From Streptomyces sp. NBC_01465 (lineage in GTDB: Bacteria; Actinomycetota; Actinomycetes; Streptomycetales; Streptomycetaceae): a stretch of 64,000 nucleotides of DNA. Position numbers and translations under genes: made by a program. The stretch is taken from positions 7,130,001-7,194,000 of the forward strand of contig NZ_CP109467.1 in the NCBI RefSeq assembly GCF_036227325.1, written 5' to 3'. Position 1 is the first letter of the stretch; each line of letters opens with the position of its first letter. A model generated the notes under the pieces. That model saw only the letters and a program-made list of their open reading frames with translations, made no database searches and was not told the DNA's origin. Positions 40,816 through 51,495 of this stretch are shown in pieces.

Positions 40816-42147
40816 TTAGTCAGTGGCGGGGTACACGAACAGTTCGGTCTTCCAGCCGTCGACCTTGTCCGGGGCGAGGCCCGCCGAGCCGTTCACCAGG
40901 ACCGGGGCGATGCGGGGGCTGGTGGGCAGGTCCTGACCCGTGCGTGCGTCCAGGGCGACCGGTCCGTTCTTGGTCTTGCCGTAGACCCGGCCGTGCCAGG
41001 CGGTGGTGATCTCGGGGGCGATGCGGTCGGCCTGCTTGTCGGGCAGCCGCCACAGCGTCTTGCCGGTGGTGGCGTCCAGGCCGAAGGCGGCGTCGTCGTC
41101 CGTGCCGTTGCCGGTGCCGTGGCAGACGACGGTGCTCTTCTCGTCGTACACGCAGGTGCCCTTGGAGAGCGGAACGGGCAGTTGCTGCTTGGTCTTGCCG
41201 GTGGCGGGGTCGAGGAGCTGAACGTAGGGGTGCTCGCTGCCGAAGTGGCCGCCCTGGAGGAGGACGAAATGCGGGCCCAGCGCGGACACGCTCTGGTTGA
41301 CGATGTACTGGCCCTGCCAGCGGGGCGCACCGGTGGCCGCGTCGTGTCCTGCGGCGTGCGCCTCGTATTTCTCCGTGTCCCAGCCGACCGCCATGCCTCC
41401 GGCGATTCCTGTGGCCGCGAATCCGTCCTGGACCCAGATCTGGCGGTGGGTTGTCAGGTCGATTCCGTAGGTGACGGCGTTGTCGTTGCTTTGGGACACC
41501 GCCACCACGCCGGTGTTCCCGTCGGCGCCGACCGCTGTCGCGGTCAGCTCGGTGCCCAGGTCGTCGGCCCATTCCGGCAGCCGCAGGGTCACCCGCCACC
41601 GCACCTCGGCGGTGGCGGGATCGCTGGCGTCGATCTCAACTGCCTGATGAGAAGCCTGGGTTCCCGTGCCGGACACCTGGACCGGGAACGGTGTCAGCAG
41701 GGCCGGTGTGCCGCCGATGGTGACGATCGCGGGCGCCCCGGCCTTGTGCTTGGTTCCGTTGCCCTCGGCCAGCGCTTTGGCTGCGGGCTCGATGGTCGCC
41801 GTGACGTGTCCGTTGGTGGTGTCGATGGCCTGCACGTGGTCGAACGCGCCTACGTACGCCGTCTTTCCGTACAGCGTGACCGAAGTCGGACCGACGAGCC
41901 TGTTGTCGAGGTCCAGGACGTCGGTGAGCAGCCCGTCGGGCATTCGGGCGCCCTTCGTCGCGAACGTCGCCGGCGGATCGTGAACGGGTCGCGACGCGGC
42001 GGCGGACGTGTGTGCGGCGGTCGGCGGGGCGCCGCCGGTCGCCCGGGAGGCGTCGCCCGTACCGCAGGCCGTCAGCAGGCTGCAGGCGAGCGCCACGGCC
42101 GCGAGCCTCAAACCCCGTGAGGGCAGAGGTATTTGGGAGTTTCGCAT
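40816..42147 (-). CDS. PQQ-type beta-propeller lipoprotein
   Basis: 443 aa from ATG 42147; an in-frame GTG 12 codons upstream is possible. The lipoprotein signal ends in lipobox LLTACG. The mature part is a series of PQQ/outer-membrane-assembly-like blades: ATGAPRWQGQY, PATGKTKQQLP, DATTGKTLWRLP and DARTGQDLPTSP. Propellers of this type bind ligands or proteins; no dehydrogenase metal site is visible. It lies on the extracytoplasmic face of the membrane. No partner gene is adjacent; the SRPBCC gene downstream of 42.2 kb reads the same way. Confidence 0.82.
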   Translation of the reverse strand: MRNSQIPLPSRGLRLAAVALACSLLTACGTGDASRATGGAPPTAAHTSAAASRPVHDPPATFATKGARMPDGLLTDVLDLDNRLVGPTSVTLYGKTAYVGAFDHVQAIDTTNGHVTATIEPAAKALAEGNGTKHKAGAPAIVTIGGTPALLTPFPVQVSGTGTQASHQAVEIDASDPATAEVRWRVTLRLPEWADDLGTELTATAVGADGNTGVVAVSQSNDNAVTYGIDLTTHRQIWVQDGFAATGIAGGMAVGWDTEKYEAHAAGHDAATGAPRWQGQYIVNQSVSALGPHFVLLQGGHFGSEHPYVQLLDPATGKTKQQLPVPLSKGTCVYDEKSTVVCHGTGNGTDDDAAFGLDATTGKTLWRLPDKQADRIAPEITTAWHGRVYGKTKNGPVALDARTGQDLPTSPRIAPVLVNGSAGLAPDKVDGWKTELFVYPATD

Positions 42148-42222
42148 GGGGTCCCCGTTCAGTTCATTCCGGACGGTGATCACCCTATTGCACTCGCTCC
42201 GGCGCTCACCGGGTTCCCCGCC

Positions 42223-42651
42223 TCAGCTCTCGATGCGGATCTTCAGAGCCTCGTTGAGGGCGGCGAAGTTCTGCCGGGTGGCGGAGATGGTCTTGGCGGT
42301 GAAGGGGACGAGTAGGCCGGAGAACTTCTCGGCCTGCTCGACCTCGGTGCCCCCGGCCGCGGTGGCGGTGAGCGTGAAGCGGTGCTCGCCGTCGAAGATC
42401 CCCGGCAGAACGAAGTGGCCGATCCAGCGCAGCTCCACGCCGGGATCGGCGGCCAGGACGCGCGGGCGGAACGTCATGGGCTTCCCGTCGGCGGGGAACA
42501 TCTTCAGCGTGAGCCGTCGGCCGACCGCGACGTCGCCCGATGCCTCGCGGATGAAGGGATTCCAGTCCGCGTAGGCGGTGAGGTCGGTGAGCACTTTCCA
42601 GACTTCCGTGGCCGGAGCGTTGATCTCGATCGAGTGGGAGATCGTCTTCAT
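42223..42651 (-). CDS. SRPBCC family protein (polyketide cyclase/AHSA1-like)
   Basis: 142 aa from ATG 42651, with GGAAGG six bases upstream. The fold markers are the N-terminal strand HSIEINAPATEVWKVLTDL, the tryptophan-containing YADWNPFIREASG, and the C-terminal helix NFAALNEALKIRIE. A hydrophobic ligand cavity is expected. It is divergent from an XRE-cupin regulator that probably controls it. Confidence 0.88.
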   Translation of the reverse strand: MKTISHSIEINAPATEVWKVLTDLTAYADWNPFIREASGDVAVGRRLTLKMFPADGKPMTFRPRVLAADPGVELRWIGHFVLPGIFDGEHRFTLTATAAGGTEVEQAEKFSGLLVPFTAKTISATRQNFAALNEALKIRIES

Positions 42652-42697
42652 CGTGTGCCTTCCTTGAGTCTTCCGGAGCCAGTATCCTGTCTTCTGA

Positions 42698-42718
42698 TCC
42701 GATATATTGAGTGTCGGA
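42698..42718. promoter_or_regulatory. Short inverted repeat in the SRPBCC / XRE-cupin divergent region
   Basis: TCCGA and TCGGA flank GATATATTGAGTG-type AT-rich sequence that also resembles a -10 element. A possible operator for the XRE-cupin protein; the arms are only five bases. Confidence 0.35.
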
Positions 42719-42731
42719 AAGGGTGATGTCA

Positions 42732-43331
42732 ATGGAGGATCCAGCGGAGATCGTGGGCCGGACACTGGCCGCGAACCTGCGGGCGATGCGGCAGTTGCGG
42801 GGCTGGCGGCTGGATGACCTGGCCTCCCGGTCGGGGGTCAGCCGGGGGATGCTGCAGCAGATCGAGACCTGCCGCACCAACCCCAGCGTCGCCACGCTCG
42901 CCCGGATCAGCGCCACTCTGGGCATCTCGATCGGCCGTCTCGTCGAGCCGCCCGAGGAACTGGGCCAGGTGGTGCGCGCGGCCGACGCGGAGGTTCGCCG
43001 CGCCGGACACCACAGTGTGGGGCGGCTGCTCGTCAACGACGGCCAGGCCCCGTTCATCGAGTTCTGGGATCTTCTCATCGCCGAGCACGACGAGATGAGC
43101 TCCCCCGCGCATCCGCCGGGAACACGGGAACTGCTCCACCTCTACGAGGGACGGCTCGAAGTCGAGGTCGGTGGCGCCGACTTCACCCTCGAAGCGGGCG
43201 ACGCCCTGCGCATGCGCGGCGATCGCGCCCACGTCTACCGCAACTCCGGCCCGGGCCCCGCCCGTATGACCATGGCCGTCACCTACACCGGTGACCGCGA
43301 CCCCCGCTATGCGCCCCCTCCGGCCACATGA
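42732..43331 (+). CDS. XRE-family regulator with C-terminal cupin domain
   Basis: 199 aa. ATG 42732 has AAAGGG eight bases upstream; ATG 42726 is too close to it. The helix-turn-helix spans about residues 10-65 (LRAMRQLRGWRLDDLASRSG and VSRGMLQQIETCRTNPSVAT). The cupin_2 domain (about 120-190) has the strand LLHLYEGRLEVEVGG and RMRGDRAHVYRN. Such proteins sense small metabolites through the cupin. It likely represses the divergent SRPBCC gene and possibly the downstream NAD(P)-binding gene. Confidence 0.9.
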   Translation: MEDPAEIVGRTLAANLRAMRQLRGWRLDDLASRSGVSRGMLQQIETCRTNPSVATLARISATLGISIGRLVEPPEELGQVVRAADAEVRRAGHHSVGRLLVNDGQAPFIEFWDLLIAEHDEMSSPAHPPGTRELLHLYEGRLEVEVGGADFTLEAGDALRMRGDRAHVYRNSGPGPARMTMAVTYTGDRDPRYAPPPAT

Positions 43332-43418
43332 AGCCGCAAGGGCCGTCACGTTCTCGCGCCGCGCTGCGTCAATGAGTTGAAAGCCCACCACCGGAACCGT
43401 CCACGGAAGGCAGACATC

Positions 43419-44192
43419 ATGCAGAAGCCCACCAGGATCGCAGTCGTCGGAGCGACGGGCCGAGTCGGCAGGCACGTTGTGAGGGTCCTTGAGGAACACG
43501 ACCACCACGTCGTGCCCATCTCACGCTCCTTGGGCGTGGACGTGGTCACCGGGGAGGGCCTGGCCGAAGCCCTGCACGGCGTCGAAGTGATCATCGACGT
43601 GTCCAGTACACCCTCGCCCGAGCAGGCGGCGGCCACCGAGTTCTTCACCACCACCGCTCGCAACCTGCACCAGGCCGGACACAAGACCGGCGTCCGCCGG
43701 ATGGTGGTGGTGTCGATCATCGGCATCGACGGCTCCACCACCGGCTACAACGCGGCCAAACTGGCCCACGAGAAAGCGGTGCTGGACGGCCCGCTCCCCA
43801 CCCGGATCGTACGGGCCGCGCAGTTCCACGAGTTCGTTGAAGAACTGGTCGGCTGGGGCACCCAGGGCGAGGTCGCCTACGTGCCCGCCATGCGCACCCA
43901 ACTCGTCGCCGCCCGCAGCGTCGCCGAGAAACTGGTCGAGGTCGCCACGGATACGGATCCGACGCCCGCAGGTGCGTCATACCCGGAGATCGCCGGCCCC
44001 CGCGCCGAGAACCTCGCCGACGCGGCACGCCTCCTGGCCGCCCGGCAGGGCAGCCCGTCCCGCATCGAGGAAGTGAGCGACCCGGCCAACCCCGACCGGG
44101 ACCTGTTCGAGAACGGCGGCCTGCTCCCCGGCCCGCACGCGACCCTCGCCGGACCGACCTACGCGGACTGGCTCGACCGATCCACCTCCTGA
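43419..44192 (+). CDS. NAD(P)H-binding (NmrA/atypical SDR) family protein
   Basis: 257 aa from ATG 43419, with GGAAGG eight bases upstream. The Rossmann start is [19 protein letters not shown], and VVSIIGIDG and [12 protein letters not shown] follow, as in NAD(P)H-binding atypical SDRs without a canonical YxxxK site. Related proteins reduce quinones or sense NADP. It is the last intact gene before the second block of broken genes. Confidence 0.85.
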   Translation: MQKPTRIAVVGATGRVGRHVVRVLEEHDHHVVPISRSLGVDVVTGEGLAEALHGVEVIIDVSSTPSPEQAAATEFFTTTARNLHQAGHKTGVRRMVVVSIIGIDGSTTGYNAAKLAHEKAVLDGPLPTRIVRAAQFHEFVEELVGWGTQGEVAYVPAMRTQLVAARSVAEKLVEVATDTDPTPAGASYPEIAGPRAENLADAARLLAARQGSPSRIEEVSDPANPDRDLFENGGLLPGPHATLAGPTYADWLDRSTS

Positions 44193-44340
44193 AGCGCAAA
44201 GCAGGAAGCAGTCGCTGAGCACCGCATCGGACGCAGGGCGGTCTTCTTTGCGTAGCGCGAAGACGAATCGCGGTCCGAGTGCGCCTTGGTGCATGGGCAT
44301 TGCCGAGTGTGTCCGTCTGCAGGTGCACGGAACTCGCGGA

Positions 44341-45957
<1,617 letters not shown>

Positions 45958-46098
45958 GACGACCGCCTCGCCCCGACTGACCGTGACCGGCTTCGGCGCC
46001 CCGGTCGTGGCCTCTTCCGCCTTCCTGCCCTGCGTGGACACCAGCCTGCCCATCGCGGCGGCCGTTGTCCTGCTGACCACGTTCACGGGTGAAAGACG

Positions 46099-46221
46099 TT
46101 CCACCACCCCGACGTCGGCGACGTGCTCCTCGGCTACCAGTCCGTGCAGCTGCACGGCAGCCCAGGACGCCGTCTCGTCGTCTTCCAGGCCGGGAGTGCG
46201 TCCCATCGCTTCGCGGGAAAT
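46099..46221 (+). pseudogene. C-terminal scrap of an XRE regulator with MmyB-like domain
   Basis: About 40 codons: FHHPDVGDVLLGYQSVQLHG followed by SPGRRLVVFQAGSASHR. This is the conserved end of MmyB-like ligand-binding domains in actinobacterial XRE regulators (FRHPEVGEL.L.Y..L.....PGQ.LVVY). Everything 5' is gone; 45958-46098 codes for a short hydrophobic piece (APVVASSAFLP) I cannot place. Confidence 0.6.
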
Positions 46222-46245
46222 CGGATGCGCACCACCGGCCGTCGT

Positions 46246-46983
46246 TCAGGCCCGGGTGTAGCCGCCGTCGGCGAAGAGTTCGGCGCCGGTGACGAACGAC
46301 GAGGCGTCCGAAGCCAGGAAGAGAGCGGCCTCGGCGATTTCCTCGGCGTCGGCCAGCCGCCCCAGTGGCACGACGGCCTCGGCGAACCGGTCGACCTCCG
46401 GCCCCGCGGCGCCCAGCAGGCCAGGGGTCCGCGTGGGTCCCGGGCTGAGCACGTTGACCCGGAATCGGCGTTCCCGTGACTGCCGGGCCCAGTTGTGCAC
46501 GAGGTTGCTCAGCGCAGCCTTCGAGGCGCTGTAGACCTCGAGTTGCTCATTGGGCCGCACGCTGTTGCTTGAGCCGATGACCAGGATGGAGGCGTTCTCC
46601 GCCAGCAGCGGAAGCGCCTTCTGAACGGTGAAGAGTGGGCCCTTGACGTTGACGGCGAGCGTCAGGTCGACGTTCGCCTCGGTGTGGGCGCCGAGCGCGG
46701 CGTCCGCGACGATTCCCGCGTTGGCCACCAGCACGTCGATGCGTCCGGCCTCCTCGCGGACTTGCGCGTAGAGCGCGTCCAGGTCGGCCAGGACCGAGAC
46801 GTCGGATCGTACGCCGGTGGCCGCAGGCCCCAACTCCTTGACTGCAGCTTCCAGGCGGTCGATGTCCCGGCCGGTCACGAAGACCCGAGCGCCTTCCCGG
46901 ACGAAGCGGTGGGCGATGGCAAGACCGATCCCACTGGTCCCTCCGGTGATCACGGCCACCTTCTCCTGCAGCACGCCTGACAT
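46246..46983 (-). CDS. SDR-family NAD(P)-dependent oxidoreductase
   Basis: 245 aa from ATG 46983. It is a classical SDR: cofactor motif TGGTSGIGLAIA, NAG at LVANAGI, catalytic Ser in VIGSSNSV and YSASKAA with Tyr and Lys. The sequence ends ASSFVTGAELFADGGYTRA. It reduces a carbonyl or oxidises an alcohol; the substrate is unknown. It is divergent from a TetR regulator with shared inverted repeats, a common aldehyde/quinone stress unit. Confidence 0.93.
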   Translation of the reverse strand: MSGVLQEKVAVITGGTSGIGLAIAHRFVREGARVFVTGRDIDRLEAAVKELGPAATGVRSDVSVLADLDALYAQVREEAGRIDVLVANAGIVADAALGAHTEANVDLTLAVNVKGPLFTVQKALPLLAENASILVIGSSNSVRPNEQLEVYSASKAALSNLVHNWARQSRERRFRVNVLSPGPTRTPGLLGAAGPEVDRFAEAVVPLGRLADAEEIAEAALFLASDASSFVTGAELFADGGYTRA

Positions 46984-47008
46984 GGCGAACCCCTTCAGTT
47001 ATGGAATG

Positions 47009-47041
47009 GATCGTCCATAACATAAGCAGTAATGGACGATC
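47009..47041. promoter_or_regulatory. Inverted repeat between SDR and TetR genes, likely operator
   Basis: GATCGTCCAT and ATGGACGATC are exact inverted copies 13 bp apart; the left arm also sits in a local palindrome (ATGGATCGTCCAT). It lies 26 bp from each start, over both probable promoters. Confidence 0.82.
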
Positions 47042-47067
47042 GAGTCAAGAACGGATAGGCTGAGATC

Positions 47068-47685
47068 ATGCCGAGACCACGCGCATTCGACGAACGCCAA
47101 GTCCTGGAACGGGCCCGGGAACAGTTCTGGGCGACCGGCTATGCGGGAACCCGGATGGACGACATCGCCCAGGCGACCGGCCTGGGCAAGGGCAGCCTGT
47201 ACGGCGCGTTCGGCGACAAGGGCAAGCTGTTCCACCGCGTGTTCGGCGACTGGTGCACCGCGGTCGTCGATGTGGCCGAGGCGCGGCTGGCAGGTGGCCC
47301 GGACTCAGAGGCCATGGCTCGGCTGTCGGGATACGTGCACCTCATGGCGGAGAACGCCGCCTCCGACACCGAGCGGCGCGGGTGCCTGTTGGCCAAGGGT
47401 GCGGCGGAACTGGCCCAGCACGATCCGAAGGTCGCCGGACGGTCGGCCGAGACCATGGCGGCACTGCTGGCCCTGCTGCGGACGGAGATCAGCGCCGCCC
47501 AGCGCCACGGCGACATCGATGCCGCTGCGGATCCGGAGCGGTTGGCGGCACTGCTGCTGACGGTGGTCCGCGGTATCGAGGCGGTAGGCAAGGCCGGCCT
47601 GGACTCGGAGACGCTACGGAACATTGCAGACACCGCACTGGCGGTCCTCCCCATGACCGAGGGTCAGGAACGCCTCGGTGCCTAG
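47068..47685 (+). CDS. TetR/AcrR family transcriptional regulator
   Basis: 205 aa from ATG 47068. The N-terminal helix-turn-helix is classic (VLERAREQFWATGYAGTRMD, IAQATGLGKGSLYGAFGDKG). The C-terminal domain includes RGCLLAKGAAELAQHDPKV and is of the TetR_C_16/YxaF-like type. It should repress the divergent SDR gene and itself through the repeat at 47009-47041. Confidence 0.93.
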   Translation: MPRPRAFDERQVLERAREQFWATGYAGTRMDDIAQATGLGKGSLYGAFGDKGKLFHRVFGDWCTAVVDVAEARLAGGPDSEAMARLSGYVHLMAENAASDTERRGCLLAKGAAELAQHDPKVAGRSAETMAALLALLRTEISAAQRHGDIDAAADPERLAALLLTVVRGIEAVGKAGLDSETLRNIADTALAVLPMTEGQERLGA

Positions 47686-47799
47686 GGGCAGGGCCGGGCT
47701 CGGCCAGATCTCCGAGGGCCTTGCCGGCGCCCGCCCACAGATCCGCGATCCTGAGCCGTCGGCGTCGGTCCGGCCGCCCCCACGGCCGGACGGTGCCGA

Positions 47800-48045
47800 C
47801 TACGACGCTCTGCACCTGTCCAGTACGGTTCGCGCCAGCCCGCGCAGCCAGGCGTGGGCGTGGTCGGTGTCGTAGCGCTGATGCCACGACAGGTATACCG
47901 GTGCGCGCGGTGATTGTGTCGGGGGTGTTCTCGGCGTCCGCCGGCCATGCTCCAGGGCTTCGGCGTACCAGGAGTTACGGGAACAGCGTGCCGGTGTCGA
48001 TGTCGGCCTTGTCGGCGATCTGCTGGGTGGTGACCTCGAGTTCGT
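47800..48045 (-). pseudogene. Fused scraps of a TetR helix-turn-helix and a LysR C-terminus
   Basis: On the minus strand, 48045-47980 encodes HELEVTTQQIADKADIDTGT, a TetR recognition helix. It then breaks, and 47900-47800 encodes APVYLSWHQRYDTDHAHAWL, typical of the last residues of LysR regulators. They are in different frames. 47686-47799 and 48046-48304 hold nothing I can name. This is debris of two regulators joined by deletion. Confidence 0.5.
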
Positions 48046-48304
48046 GGCCCTGTGCGGCTCGGTCGCTGGGTGCCGCACCCGCGCCCAGTGGTGGTGGGAA
48101 GCGGTGTGCGCGGGCTCACCTGGAAAGGGCAATCGGATAGGCCGCCACGACGCTTCCGGAAGGGCCACCAACCTCCGCGTGGGCGGCCCCGGGCTCTCCT
48201 GCGGCCTCGACCGGCGGAAGATTTCCGTGCTGCGCTTCGTCCTCGTCCGGTACGCGACCAGTTACCAGGTCCACCGTGAACGTCACGTACGTGGTGTGCG
48301 CGAT

Positions 48305-48843
48305 TCAGCGCTGCATGGCGTCGCGGACCAGCGCTGTGTCGACGAACTGTTCGAAGCGGACGATGTGGCCGCCGCGCACGACGAAGTGGTGTGCCACGCG
48401 TACGTTGATGTCCTTGCCGGTGGCCTTGTTGGTGGCGGTGTAGCGGTCTCCACCCCTTTGTGGGTCAGGCGTACGAGTCGTCCACGCCGGTCGCCGGGGC
48501 CCTCGACCCGCTCGACGAGCCCGGCCGCCGCCATCCGGTCCACCAGGCGCGTCACACCGCCGGTGGTGAGCATCTGCTCCTGCGCGATGGCCCGCATCGA
48601 CAGGCCCGGCTCATCGGCCCGGCCCAGGATGAGCAGGACCTCGTACATGAGGTGACTGATGCCGCACTCCTGCTCCAGGGAACGCCCCAGGATGTACTCC
48701 AGCCGGTTCGCCGCTCCCTGCAACCGGCCGAAGGCAAGCACCAGTTCATGGCCGGCGGCGTCCTTTGCCGTCGTGATCTCCACTGGCTCATCCACGGTCC
48801 CGCCACCCATCATCGTCGGCCCACGGCCATCCTCACCGATCAT
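48305..48843 (-). pseudogene. Truncated MarR regulator fused out of frame to an NTF2-like C-terminus
   Basis: From about ATG 48843 a MarR protein is readable: an N-terminal helix (HELVLAFGRLQGAANRLEYI), then the winged helix SMRAIAQEQMLTTGGVTRLV and GPGDRRGRLVRLTHKG. At about 48455 the dimerisation helices are replaced: in another frame the sequence reads DRYTATNKATGKDINVRVAH and IVRFEQFVDTALVRDAM to a stop at 48305, the end of a SnoaL/NTF2-like protein. The MarR frame runs on as low-complexity residues to 48283. It probably has no function, though a 186-aa chimera could be made. Confidence 0.75.
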
Positions 48844-49076
48844 GCCGCACGTCCGGGCCGGATCAGCGCTGTCCCCGGCGGCGGAGCAGCCGCCGTACGC
48901 AGCCGCGCCGGGCCTCCGGGGTGGACGCAGGCCCGGCCGGCGGCTGTGAGGTCAGGGGCACGCTGCGCGGGTCGCTCAACAGACAGGCGTGCGCCAGGAC
49001 GTGCCGCGCGATCGCGGTGGCACCTCCCGTGGTTCCCTTGAGGTCGGCAAAACGGGCAGTAGGCTGCGGGCGCGTG

Positions 49077-49448
49077 ATGGTCGGTAAGCGACACCCCAAG
49101 TCCTCTCCGCGAGCCGGAGGCAGCGGGCAGGCCGTTCAGGCCGCGGTTCCGCTGTACGGTTTCCAGCCCCCGGTCGGCACTCCGTACGGCCTTGAGGTGA
49201 ACACCATCGAGGCATTCTCTGCCGGGCATGACGACTGGCCGAGGAATCCGCCCCGTCCGGGCAGTGCCACCTTCCACTACCTGATCCTGGTCACGGAGGG
49301 CGAACTGCTCCACGACGTCGACCACGTCACGCGGAACGTCTCCCCGGGCCAGTGGCCCAGCGCTCGGTCAAATCCCGGTGAACGGGGCCCGGATGATCAG
49401 GTCACTCGCAGAAGTCCTTCGGCGTTTCCGGCCAGGATGCCCGAGTGA
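49077..49448 (+). pseudogene. N-terminal fragment of an AraC-family regulator
   Basis: From ATG 49077 the sequence becomes recognisable as VPLYGFQPPVGTPYGLEVNT and ATFHYLILVTEGELLHDVDH, ending at NVSPGQW (49355), the start of AraC cupin-like sensor domains. The remainder of the cupin and the DNA-binding domain are absent; the frame ends with unrelated codons at 49448. 48844-49076 and 49449-49635 hold no gene; a minus-strand scrap near 49395-49442 (GILAGNAEGLLRV) looks like an amidohydrolase C-terminus. Confidence 0.6.
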
Positions 49449-49635
49449 TCGGGGTTGATGCACGGTTGAGGCACATCTGAACTGGCTTACCCTGCGGGCG
49501 GGTCCGGCTGAGGGCGAACGACGCAACGGGCAGGAAATCCATGAAGTGTGCCGTCGCTTGGGGGGATCATGGGCTGCGGCCGTCCCTCGCCCCGGGACGG
49601 CGGTCGTTTGTGCACCGCCTCCGGAGGGACGCTGA

Positions 49636-51225
49636 ATGACTCATATACCCACCGTCCGACGGGTTTTCGGCGACGGACCGTTCGCCGAGATCGGGGAACC
49701 AGCTCTGGCCGTCGTTGACGATTGCTCGCGGCTGGTTGCGGTGGGCGGAGACCTTGGGCGCCTCCAGTGGGGCGGCAGCGCGACCGCCGACTCGAAGTGG
49801 ACCGGGTACCGGATCGGGGTCTATGAGCGGGAGGGTCTCCGGTGTCGGCACGTGGTGCGATCTCGGTATCCCGTGCGGTCTCTCGCCTTCCACCCTGAAC
49901 TTCCCCTGCTGGCCGTCGGGACGGGAAGTTATGACGGCGGTTACTCCTTCGAAGGTGAGCTGCTGTTGATCCACCTGGATACCGGCAGTGTGGTGTCCGC
50001 GTTGAAGTACCTGCGGGAAGTGCTCAGCCTGGAATGGCTCAGTCAGGTGGCACTGCGTCTAGTCCTGGCGCCGTGCGACGACTGGGACAATCCGCACGCA
50101 CGGGAGCAGGGGCATACAGCCGTGGTCGTGCGCACCGACTGGTCGGCAGTCGTGGAGGGGGCGGTCGGCGCAGAGGAGGTGACTGCGCCCGCAGCGCCGA
50201 CCGTTCGGCGCGAGCTCACCGGGGAGGCACGCCGGGTTGTGTCGGATCTCGCGACGGCGGCGGGCAAGCGCTGGTCCCTGCGGCGGCGGGTGTGGGCTGT
50301 CGAGGGACTGGCGGATGGCCGCGTACTGGCCGCTCTTGACGGGGTTCTGGCTGAGTCGTGGCTGCCGTCGGGCGAGCGGCAGTGGGCGGTCGAGGAGGAG
50401 GAAGACGGCCGGCAGCTGGTCCTGTCTTCCGACGGCACATCGGTGTGGGTCAATGGCGAACACCGCAGTAGCTGGTCGGGAAGACGCTGGGAGACTCCCG
50501 CACCGCGCATCGCACGGATCGCGACCGATACCGGACAGGTGCTGGAGACCCTGAGCCCGGACGTGTTCGCGGTTCTCGTCGCGGGCGCAGACCGCATGGT
50601 CCTGAGGCCGCTGGGTGATCGCCGGAAGCGACCCGCACGCTTGACGCTGTTCGATCTTGACGGCCCGGTGCCCGGAGCGGAGGTCGGCCCCTTCGACGTC
50701 TTCAACCACCCGTTCACGGTCCGGCGCGCGAGCCGTCCCTACGCCTTGGTAGGCACTGACCCGGCCAAGGCGCACCGGGACAAGTGGGTCACCGCTCTGG
50801 GGGCCGACGGGACGCTGCGCCGGCTCTTTCCGCACTCCTGGGTGCCGGAGGAACATCATTTCGGCGGTGCGGCAGTCGAGTTGGGGCAGTCCCTGGTGTG
50901 CGCCGGCACCGTCCACGACAGCTACGGGCTTCAACCGGGCGGCGCCTACGTCATACGGCGATCCCTGAGCGGCGCTGTGCAATGGGAGTACCGCACCGAT
51001 CACCCCGCCACCGCCCTGGACACCGATGAGGACACGGTCTACGTGGCCGATAACTCCGGAGCCCTGGTGGCACTCGATGCCGACAACGGCTCGCTGCAAT
51101 GGCGCATGGACCTTGAGGTCGACGGCACGCCCACGGTCGCACTGTCCCTGGCCGCGGTGGCCCGAGGCCATGTGCTTGCGGGGACCGTCGACGGTCGAGT
51201 CCTGGAGTACTCGGTCGGGCGGTGA
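49636..51225 (+). CDS. Cytoplasmic WD/PQQ-like beta-propeller protein
   Basis: 529 aa from ATG 49636, with GGAGGGACG eight bases upstream. No signal peptide. Propeller-type repeats can be seen at both ends: VRSLAFHPELPLLAVGTG (about 75-95, WD-like) and DTDEDTVYVADNSGALVALD with ADNGSLQWRMDL (about 455-485, PQQ-like). The middle (170-300) is less regular and Arg/Glu-rich. It is likely a scaffold or ligand-binding protein. It stands alone between broken genes and IS debris, and its GC content is slightly lower than the core genes. Confidence 0.72.
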   Translation: MTHIPTVRRVFGDGPFAEIGEPALAVVDDCSRLVAVGGDLGRLQWGGSATADSKWTGYRIGVYEREGLRCRHVVRSRYPVRSLAFHPELPLLAVGTGSYDGGYSFEGELLLIHLDTGSVVSALKYLREVLSLEWLSQVALRLVLAPCDDWDNPHAREQGHTAVVVRTDWSAVVEGAVGAEEVTAPAAPTVRRELTGEARRVVSDLATAAGKRWSLRRRVWAVEGLADGRVLAALDGVLAESWLPSGERQWAVEEEEDGRQLVLSSDGTSVWVNGEHRSSWSGRRWETPAPRIARIATDTGQVLETLSPDVFAVLVAGADRMVLRPLGDRRKRPARLTLFDLDGPVPGAEVGPFDVFNHPFTVRRASRPYALVGTDPAKAHRDKWVTALGADGTLRRLFPHSWVPEEHHFGGAAVELGQSLVCAGTVHDSYGLQPGGAYVIRRSLSGAVQWEYRTDHPATALDTDEDTVYVADNSGALVALDADNGSLQWRMDLEVDGTPTVALSLAAVARGHVLAGTVDGRVLEYSVGR

Positions 51226-51273
51226 TCCGAACACTGTCTCGTCCCGGCTGCGCTGGGATGCGTGTACGCAGGC

Positions 51274-51357
51274 GACTACGAGCCACGGGAAGGCAAGACC
51301 CGGCGCAAGATCACCTGCTGTTCGAAACGGTATGTGGCGCGGAAGGTCTACCGCTGA
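51274..51357 (+). mobile_element. IS110-family relic 3 (transposase 3' tail only)
   Basis: 28 codons ending at TGA 51355-51357: DYEPREGKTRRKITCCSKRY then VARKVYR. This matches the C-terminal EGKTKREALRCLKRY.AREVY pattern of IS110 transposases. No upstream part remains; it begins shortly after the propeller gene stop. Confidence 0.55.
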
Positions 51358-51470
51358 GCTTGGGCGGAGCGTCGAAGCCTGGACTGCTCACCGGATGTAC
51401 CGATTCCGAGTGTGGGGCTGTGCGTGTCTGCGCGGGGCAGGGCTTTGAGAGCCACCATTTTCTTCCTCAT
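51348..51470 (-). CDS. Possible 40-aa peptide with strong ribosome binding site
   Basis: ATG 51470 is preceded by ACAAGGAG at eight-base spacing. The peptide starts MRKKMVALKALPRADTHSPT and ends RRSAQAQR; the last codons overlap the IS110 tail on the other strand. Third-position GC is only about 65 percent, so coding is doubtful. The IS256 element begins about 25 bp upstream and may have cut its promoter. Confidence 0.25.
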   Translation of the reverse strand: MRKKMVALKALPRADTHSPTLGIGTSGEQSRLRRSAQAQR

Positions 51471-51495
51471 GCGTGCACTCCTTGTCACCGGCGGG

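Noticed and set aside
49395..49442. Amidohydrolase C-terminal fragment on the minus strand
   Set aside because: About 14 codons only; suggestive but too short to list as a separate feature.
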